Source of the DNA: CAYRZF01 sp964428805
GTDB taxonomy: Bacteria; Methylomirabilota; Methylomirabilia; Rokubacteriales; CSP1-6
Direction: 5' to 3'
Assembly: GCA_964428805.1 (NCBI GenBank)
Contig: CAYRZF010000096.1
Coordinates: 1 to 7,217 of the forward strand
Length of the DNA stretch: 7,217 nt
Shown here: one piece after another, positions 1 to 5,303 of the stretch
How positions within the stretch are numbered: the stretch's first letter is position 1
Layout of the letters: each line of letters starts with the position of its first letter
Notes under the pieces: model-generated
What the model saw: the letters and a program-made list of their open reading frames with translations, nothing else
What the model was told of the DNA's origin: nothing
The model's database searches: none
Translations under genes and position numbers: made by a program

Positions 1-55
1 TGTCGTCGGCCGACCGGTCCACGCCCAGTGTCTTGTAGTAGTCCTTGTACTCCAT
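1..55 (-). CDS. J-domain protein (DnaJ/CbpA-type co-chaperone), 5' end only
   Basis: Read leftward from ATG at 53-55, the first 18 codons give MEYKDYYKTLGVDRSADD and then run off the window edge. This is the opening of a J-domain: the (D)YYxxLGV helix I start is what DnaJ and CbpA proteins carry, with the HPD motif expected about 15-20 residues further on, outside the window. J-domain proteins stimulate the ATPase of DnaK (Hsp70) and deliver unfolded clients to it in the cytoplasm. The 'MEYKDYYKTLGV' start resembles CbpA-like proteins (J-domain plus DnaJ C-terminal domain without zinc fingers) more than classical DnaJ ('AKRDYYEVLGV'), but subtype cannot be settled from 18 residues. An extended -10 box lies so close that the mRNA may be nearly leaderless. 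Confidence 0.8.
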   Translation of the reverse strand, partial: MEYKDYYKTLGVDRSADD

Positions 56-64
56 CGCCCTAAA

Positions 65-73
65 ATTGTAGCA
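65..73 (-). promoter_or_regulatory. Extended -10 promoter of the J-domain gene
   Basis: On the minus strand the sequence reads TGCTACAAT, that is TG-n-TACAAT, a perfect extended -10 with 5/6 match to TATAAT. No convincing -35 hexamer lies 17 bp upstream (CGCCAG), as is tolerated by extended -10 promoters. Transcription would be expected to start near position 58, about 3 nt before the ATG at 55, so the AGGG at 59-62 would be largely outside the transcript. Confidence 0.55.
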
Positions 74-172
74 GAACGACCTGGCCGCTGGCGGCGCCTG
101 CCCCAGGACTGCCCCGATTCGCAGCCTGGCGCCGCGGGCCGAGCTGTTCCGTGCCCTAGTGCGTCGCAATGT

Positions 173-249
173 TTTGGTTGCGGTACATTCAAAATAACGC
201 AACTATAAAGTAGTATAATTCTCATTGATACGCTATAATATCGTTGCGT
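173..249 (+). promoter_or_regulatory. AT-rich control region with inverted ACGCAAC repeats (candidate operator of the mobile mystery cassette)
   Basis: Bases 181-240 contain only 17 G/C out of 60, in strong contrast to the GC-rich surroundings. ACGCAACTATA at 197-207 has an inverted near-copy at 239-249 (ACGCAACGATA on the minus strand, 10 of 11 identical), with centres 42 bp apart, about four helical turns. A third, weaker inverted copy lies at 173-183 (CCGCAACCAAA on the minus strand). Between them lie TATAAA (204-209), TATAAT (214-219) and TATAAT (234-239), any of which could serve as a -10, although no good -35 is seen at 17 bp. An operator bound by the helix-turn-helix protein encoded just downstream is an inference from position and symmetry. 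Confidence 0.5.
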
Positions 250-263
250 GAGATGATCATAAC

Positions 264-722
264 ATGCTAAATCTTTTGCAGAATCTGAAATTGATCCAAG
301 TAGAGGAATCTCTGAGTCCATGGCGCCGCAGGGCGACTCTGCCACCGCCGGGCGGGTGGGTGCGCGCCATACGCACGGCTCTGGGGATGACCAGCGAGCA
401 GCTGGCGAAACGGATGCGGGTGTCGCCGCAGAACGTGCGCAAGCTTGAGAAAGGCGAGGCTGAAGGCAAGTTGACACTCGAGAGCCTTCGTCGCGCGGCT
501 GAGGCACTCGATTGTAGGCTCGTCTACGTGCTCGTTCCTCGAAAGCCGCTGGATGAATTGGTGCGTGATCGTGCTCGCGTTCTAGCGGAGCAGCAGCTCA
601 CGCGTGTGTCTCACTCCATGAAACTCGAAGCTCAGGGAGTCGCTGCTCGCGAGGAGAGGCGTCAACTCGAGCGATTAACCGAAGAACTGCTGCGCGGCAA
701 CCCGAGAAAGCTTTGGGAATAA
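264..722 (+). CDS. Mobile mystery protein A (Xre-type helix-turn-helix protein)
   Basis: This 152-aa protein matches the family called mobile mystery protein A (TIGR02612 as I recall it), which is nearly always encoded just upstream of a Fic-domain partner, often on plasmids or other mobile DNA. A short N-terminal segment ends in SPWRRRATLPPPGGW. A helix-turn-helix follows at about residues 31-90 (IRTALGMTSEQLAKRM, then the recognition-helix region SPQNVRKLEKGEAEG, then a LESLRRAAEALDCRLVYVLVP tail). The last 60 residues are a charged helical region ending in ELLRGNPRKLWE, typical of the family. S118-MKL-E122-A123 resembles the (S/T)xxxE(G/N) motif that inhibits Fic enzymes. The likely role is DNA-binding autorepressor and perhaps antitoxin of the Fic protein. 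The ATG at 264 fits the family length, but the ribosome site is weak (GAGA at 250-253). Its 3' end overlaps the partner gene by 10 nt. Confidence 0.85.
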   Translation: MLNLLQNLKLIQVEESLSPWRRRATLPPPGGWVRAIRTALGMTSEQLAKRMRVSPQNVRKLEKGEAEGKLTLESLRRAAEALDCRLVYVLVPRKPLDELVRDRARVLAEQQLTRVSHSMKLEAQGVAAREERRQLERLTEELLRGNPRKLWE

Positions 723-1312
723 AACTCGAATATCCTCCGGGTGCAACGCCGCTCGATCCCGTCGAAGCGGAAGGTTTGATCCCGAAGCACATCGTCAATC
801 GTGGTCAGCTCAACGCTTGGGAGCAGCAAAACGTACTCGAAGGTGAACGCTGGGCATTTGCGCGCAAGCGAAAAGACGTGTTGACGTTCAAGTTTATCCA
901 GGAACTTCACCGCAGGATGTTTGGGAGCACGTCGAAATGGGCAGGAGAATTCAGAACGACGGAGAAAAATATCGGCGTGGACCCCACGCAGGTCAGGCCG
1001 GAACTCAAGAAGCTGTGTGATGACGTGTCATACGAGGTCGAGCACAAAACTTGCCCGCTCGACGAGATTGCCGCGCGCTTTCACCACCGTCTCACGTGGA
1101 TACACCCCTTTCCGAATGGCAATGGCCGCCACGCTCGCACGATTACCGACGTTTTTCTCGTGGCACGGGGGGCGCCGAGGTTTACTTGGGGCGAGGGCGA
1201 TCTCGTTGCAGCAGGCAATACGCGGAAACAATACATCGAGGCGCTTCGCGCAGCGGATGCCCGCGATTACACGTTGCTGTTTAAGTTCGTGTGCTCGGGG
1301 AAAGCCGAGTAA
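713..1312 (+). CDS. Mobile mystery protein B (Fic/DOC-domain protein, probable AMP-transferase)
   Basis: The 199-aa product matches mobile mystery protein B (TIGR02613 as I recall it). The N-terminus (EYPPGATPLDPVEAEGLIP, then LNAWEQQNVLEG) is the family hallmark. The Fic core spans about residues 60-185 and carries the complete catalytic motif HPFPNGNGRHAR at 131-142, with catalytic His131, the phosphate-binding GNGR loop and Arg142. Fic enzymes usually transfer AMP from ATP to a hydroxyl side chain of a target protein; the target here is unknown. Start: no ATG fits, and TTG at 713 puts the protein at family length, preceded by a purine-rich GAGAAAG (704-710). The start lies inside the last codons of mystery protein A, indicating translational coupling and co-regulation. 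No N-terminal (S/T)xxxE(G/N) motif is evident (QNVLEG at 39-44 has Gln in the first position), so inhibition may be supplied by protein A. The frame is intact, so the gene is probably functional. Confidence 0.9.
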   Translation: MGIKLEYPPGATPLDPVEAEGLIPKHIVNRGQLNAWEQQNVLEGERWAFARKRKDVLTFKFIQELHRRMFGSTSKWAGEFRTTEKNIGVDPTQVRPELKKLCDDVSYEVEHKTCPLDEIAARFHHRLTWIHPFPNGNGRHARTITDVFLVARGAPRFTWGEGDLVAAGNTRKQYIEALRAADARDYTLLFKFVCSGKAE

Positions 1313-1364
1313 AAGATTGATGCGCCTGTCAGGTAAGCCACAGCAACGCGACCGGGCCGGGAAA

Positions 1365-1616
1365 CTATTCGAACTTCAGCCCGGCGCTCCTGGCGACGTT
1401 GCGCCAGTTGTTGAGCTCGTCCTGTATCAGCTTGCGGAATTCCTCGGGCGAGCTCGAGCCAGGTTCGGTGCCGAGATCGCGGAGCTTGGCGAGGACCGCC
1501 GACGTTTCCATCACCTTTAGCATGGCGGCATGGAGTTTGGCGACGACTGTATCAGGGAGTGACCGGATGATGGGCTCCGCGGCTCCCTTCCGGCCGGAAC
1601 CGCAGGCCCGGGCCAT
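1365..1616 (-). pseudogene. C-terminal relic of a Bug/TctC-type tripartite tricarboxylate transporter receptor
   Basis: The 83-residue leftward frame contains, from about residue 19 to its end, the typical C-terminus of Bug (TctC) periplasmic solute receptors: LPDTVVAKLHAAMLKVMET, then AKLRDLGTEPGSSSPEEFRK, then LIQDELNNWRNVARSAGLK. Complete members have about 320 residues with a signal peptide and bind carboxylates such as citrate for the TctAB permease. Here some 250 N-terminal residues, including both ligand-binding lobes and the signal peptide, are missing, and the first ~18 residues show no family similarity. The TAG stop at 1365-1367 sits where full-length members end, so the fragment is a true gene end and not a random internal piece. 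An extended -10 box remains 24 bp upstream, so a short transcript may still be made, but a functional receptor is excluded. Confidence 0.75.
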
Positions 1617-1639
1617 GCCGGAGAAGGGCCTTACCTGGA

Positions 1640-1648
1640 ATTGTAGCA
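1640..1648 (-). promoter_or_regulatory. Extended -10 promoter box upstream of the Bug relic
   Basis: The minus strand reads TGCTACAAT, identical to the box before the J-domain gene; the shared stretch is 12 bp (TCTGCTACAATT on the minus strand; 64-75 and 1639-1650). The hexamer 17 bp upstream is TCCAGT, a poor -35. It probably drove the gene whose remnant now lies downstream, or another gene lost by deletion. Confidence 0.45.
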
Positions 1649-1693
1649 GACGAGGGATGAAGACTGGAGGCTACGCCCGATGGGGCCGATCGA

Positions 1694-1709
1694 ACCCTCG
1701 GACGAGGGT
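1694..1709 (-). terminator. Hairpin just after htrA (possible terminator)
   Basis: ACCCTC-GGAC-GAGGGT forms a perfect 6-bp stem with a 4-nt loop, beginning 4 nt past the htrA stop codon in the direction of transcription. No T-run follows, so this is either a weak or factor-assisted terminator, or an mRNA 3'-end stabilising stem for the ftsH-htrA transcript. Confidence 0.35.
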
Positions 1710-1713
1710 GGCG

Positions 1714-3168
<1,455 letters not shown>

Positions 3169-3191
3169 GAAACTGCCTCCTTCACGGGAAG

Positions 3192-5117
3192 TTATGATGA
3201 CGCGCCACGCGCCGCGGCGGGTTGAGCGGGTTCGAATTCTCCGGCCAGGAGGCGGCGGAGGGACTCGCCCTCCAGCGTCTCCCGTGTCTTGAGTTCCTCG
3301 GCGCCCCGGAGAAGGATCGCCTTCTTGGCTCCCAGGATGCCCCGTACGCGGGTCAGGCTCCGCTCCACGATGGCCCGCACTTCCTCGTCGATGACCCGGG
3401 CCGTCTCCTCGCTGTAGTCGCGCTCCTGCGGGATGCCCGCGCCCTTGAGGAACTGAGCTCGCTGGTCGTTGCCGAAGGTGAGCGGGCCGAGGCGCTCGGA
3501 CATTCCGTACTTGGTGACCATGAGGCGCGCCAGCTCGGTGGCCCGCTCGAGGTCGTTGTGGGCGCCCGTGGAAACCTCGCCGTAGACAATCTCCTCCGCC
3601 ACCCGCCCGCCCAGCATGACCGCGATCCTGTCCTCCAGCTCCGACCGGGTGAGCAGGTAGCGGTCTTCCGTGGGACGCTGGTAGGTCATCCCGAGCGCCG
3701 CCACCCCGCGCGGGATGATGGTCACCTTGTGGACCGGGTCGGCGCCTTCCACCGACGCGGCCATCAGCGCGTGCCCCATCTCGTGATGGGCCACGATGTC
3801 CCGTTCCTTGTCCGAGAGAACGCGGCTCTTCCTTTCCAGACCGGCGACCACCCGGTCGATGGCCTCTTCCAGGTCGGCCATCTCCACGGCGTCCTTGCCC
3901 TTGCGCGCGGCGAGGAGCGCTGCCTCGTTGACGATGTTGGCGAGGTCGGCCCCTGAGAAGCCGACCGTCCGCGCCGCGATCAGGTGGAGGTCCACCGACG
4001 GGGCGAGGGTCACGGTCCGGGCATGGATCTTGAGGATGGCCTCCCGGCCCTTGACGTCGGGCTTGTCCACGACGACCTGCCGATCGAAGCGGCCGGCCCG
4101 CATCAGCGCCGAGTCCAGCACTTCGGGCCGGTTGGTGGCCGCCATGATGATCACGCCCTTGGAGGAGTCGAAGCCGTCCATCTCGGCCAGGAGCTGGTTC
4201 AGCGTCTGCTCCCTCTCGTCGTGGCCGCCGACGAACCCCCCGGCGCCGCCCCGCGTCTTGCCGACGGCGTCCAGCTCGTCGATGAAGATGATGCAGGGCG
4301 CCTTTTCCTTCGCCTGCTCGAAGAGGTCGCGCACCCGCGCGGCGCCCACGCCCACGAACATCTCCACGAACTCGGAGCCGGACATGAAGAAGAACGGCAC
4401 GTCGGCTTCGCCGGCCACGGCGCGGGCGAGCAGCGTCTTGCCCGTTCCGGGCAGCCCCACGAGGAGCACGCCCTTGGGGATGCGACCGCCCAGCCGCTGG
4501 TACTTCTTGGGGTTCTTCAGGAAGTCCACCACCTCGACCAGCTCGGCTTCGGCCTCGTCCACCCCTGCGACATCGGCGAAGGTGACCTTGAGCTCCTTGC
4601 GGTCGAAGATCTTGGCCTTCGACCGGCCGAAGGAGAGGGCCTGGGTAGCGCCGCCGCCCATCCGTCGCATGAGGAAGAGCCAGATCCCCACCATGATGCC
4701 GAGCGGAAGGATCCAGCCGAACAAGAGATCCCGGAGGAACGTCGTCTCGATCCGACCCGAGAACTCGACCCGGTGGGCCTCCAGCTCCTTCACCAGCGCC
4801 GTGTCGTCCACCCCGGGAATGCGGGTGGTCGTAAAGACTGTCGGTCCCCCCTCGGTGCCCAAAAGTTGTCTAACGCGCTCGCCGGGGCCCGCGGCGGGGG
4901 CGGGGAGGGCGCCGGGTTTGGGGACGCCCCGGATTTCCTTGTCTGTCAGGGAGACCTTGACGATCTTGTCTTCGCGCAGCAGTTGGAGAAACTGGCTCAT
5001 CGGGATGTCCACCGTCCGGGGGGCCAGGAGCCAGGTCTGGACCACCGAGAGCACGAGCGCGGCGAGAACCACGTAGACGAGGGAAAACTGGGCCCGCTGC
5101 TTTAACTGAGGCTTCAC
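3192..5117 (-). CDS. ftsH: FtsH-type membrane AAA+ zinc metalloprotease
   Basis: The 641-aa product has the complete FtsH architecture. TM1 is at about 11-31, a periplasmic domain at 32-128 and TM2 at about 129-150. The AAA+ ATPase domain has Walker A GLPGTGKT (221-228), pore motif FVG (254-256), Walker B IIFIDE (276-281), sensor ATNR (327-330) and arginine fingers in GRFDR (342-346). The M41 peptidase has zinc motif HEMGH (445-449) and third ligand Asp522 in GAHNDLERAT. It unfolds and degrades membrane and some cytosolic proteins from the cytoplasmic side in an ATP-dependent way. Several positions depart from the usual consensus (GPPGTGKT, LRPGRFDR, HEAGH here read GLPGTGKT, MRAGRFDR, HEMGH), but all catalytic residues are kept, so it is probably active. 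The start is GTG at 5115-5117, supported by AGAGGGGAA seven or so bases upstream; the next Met would remove TM1. First gene of the operon with htrA. Confidence 0.96.
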   Translation of the reverse strand: MKPQLKQRAQFSLVYVVLAALVLSVVQTWLLAPRTVDIPMSQFLQLLREDKIVKVSLTDKEIRGVPKPGALPAPAAGPGERVRQLLGTEGGPTVFTTTRIPGVDDTALVKELEAHRVEFSGRIETTFLRDLLFGWILPLGIMVGIWLFLMRRMGGGATQALSFGRSKAKIFDRKELKVTFADVAGVDEAEAELVEVVDFLKNPKKYQRLGGRIPKGVLLVGLPGTGKTLLARAVAGEADVPFFFMSGSEFVEMFVGVGAARVRDLFEQAKEKAPCIIFIDELDAVGKTRGGAGGFVGGHDEREQTLNQLLAEMDGFDSSKGVIIMAATNRPEVLDSALMRAGRFDRQVVVDKPDVKGREAILKIHARTVTLAPSVDLHLIAARTVGFSGADLANIVNEAALLAARKGKDAVEMADLEEAIDRVVAGLERKSRVLSDKERDIVAHHEMGHALMAASVEGADPVHKVTIIPRGVAALGMTYQRPTEDRYLLTRSELEDRIAVMLGGRVAEEIVYGEVSTGAHNDLERATELARLMVTKYGMSERLGPLTFGNDQRAQFLKGAGIPQERDYSEETARVIDEEVRAIVERSLTRVRGILGAKKAILLRGAEELKTRETLEGESLRRLLAGEFEPAQPAAARGASS

Positions 5118-5120
5118 GCC

Positions 5121-5129
5121 GATTCCCCT
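5121..5129 (-). promoter_or_regulatory. Ribosome binding site supporting the GTG start of ftsH
   Basis: On the minus strand, GAGGGGAAT lies just before the GTG at 5115-5117. It is a good Shine-Dalgarno match and supports the non-ATG start. Confidence 0.6.
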
Positions 5130-5144
5130 CTGGCCACCGAGATC

Positions 5145-5173
5145 ATGCTAGCGGACCGGCCCTGGCCTGTCAA
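5145..5173 (-). promoter_or_regulatory. Sigma70-type promoter of the ftsH-htrA operon
   Basis: On the minus strand, a perfect -35 TTGACA (5168-5173) is followed by exactly 17 bp and then TAGCAT (5145-5150), 4/6 to TATAAT. Transcription would begin near 5138, leaving a short leader of about 20 nt that contains the ftsH ribosome site. It looks like a housekeeping promoter; I see no clear heat-shock sigma32 signature. Confidence 0.7.
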
Positions 5174-5232
5174 ACCCTACCCCGCCGGTGGAATGCCCGA
5201 TAACCGCACATTTGACGGGAGCAAATTTCCCC

Positions 5233-5261
5233 TTGACACCTTTTCGGAGATGACCTAAAAA
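5233..5261 (+). promoter_or_regulatory. Sigma70-type promoter of the CydA-like oxidase gene
   Basis: A perfect -35 TTGACA at 5233-5238 is followed by a 17-bp spacer and TAAAAA at 5256-5261 (4/6 to TATAAT). The expected start of transcription is near 5268, giving a leader of about 36 nt. A small inverted repeat (ATTTG 5210-5214 and CAAAT 5222-5226) sits just upstream of the -35 and could be a regulator site, but this is weak. Confidence 0.6.
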
Positions 5262-5275
5262 AGGCGATGTGATCG

Positions 5276-5297
5276 CGAGAACAAGCTCAAATTCTCG
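5276..5297 (+). promoter_or_regulatory. Leader hairpin directly before the oxidase start codon
   Basis: CGAGAA (5276-5281) pairs with TTCTCG (5292-5297) around a 10-nt loop; GAGAAC (5277-5282) with GTTCTC (5297-5302) is an alternative pairing. The region just upstream of the GTG at 5304 contains no Shine-Dalgarno sequence. The structure could restrict ribosome access; this is inferred from position only. Confidence 0.35.
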
Positions 5298-5303
5298 TTC
5301 TCA

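Noticed and set aside
130..1364. Target-site duplication or terminal inverted repeats around the mystery A/B cassette
   Set aside because: I compared the sequences just left of 180 and just right of 1312 and saw no convincing direct or inverted repeat pair. No transposase or integrase is present either.
1313..1364. Terminator after the Fic gene
   Set aside because: No stable stem followed by a T-run is visible in this short stretch.
921..1520. 199-codon plus-strand frame overlapping the Fic gene
   Set aside because: It runs out of frame through the verified Fic gene and antisense to the Bug relic, with no family signature.
5267..5272. ATG-TGA minimal start-stop upstream of the oxidase
   Set aside because: It lies at or near the predicted transcription start and has no ribosome site. 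Chance is the likelier explanation.
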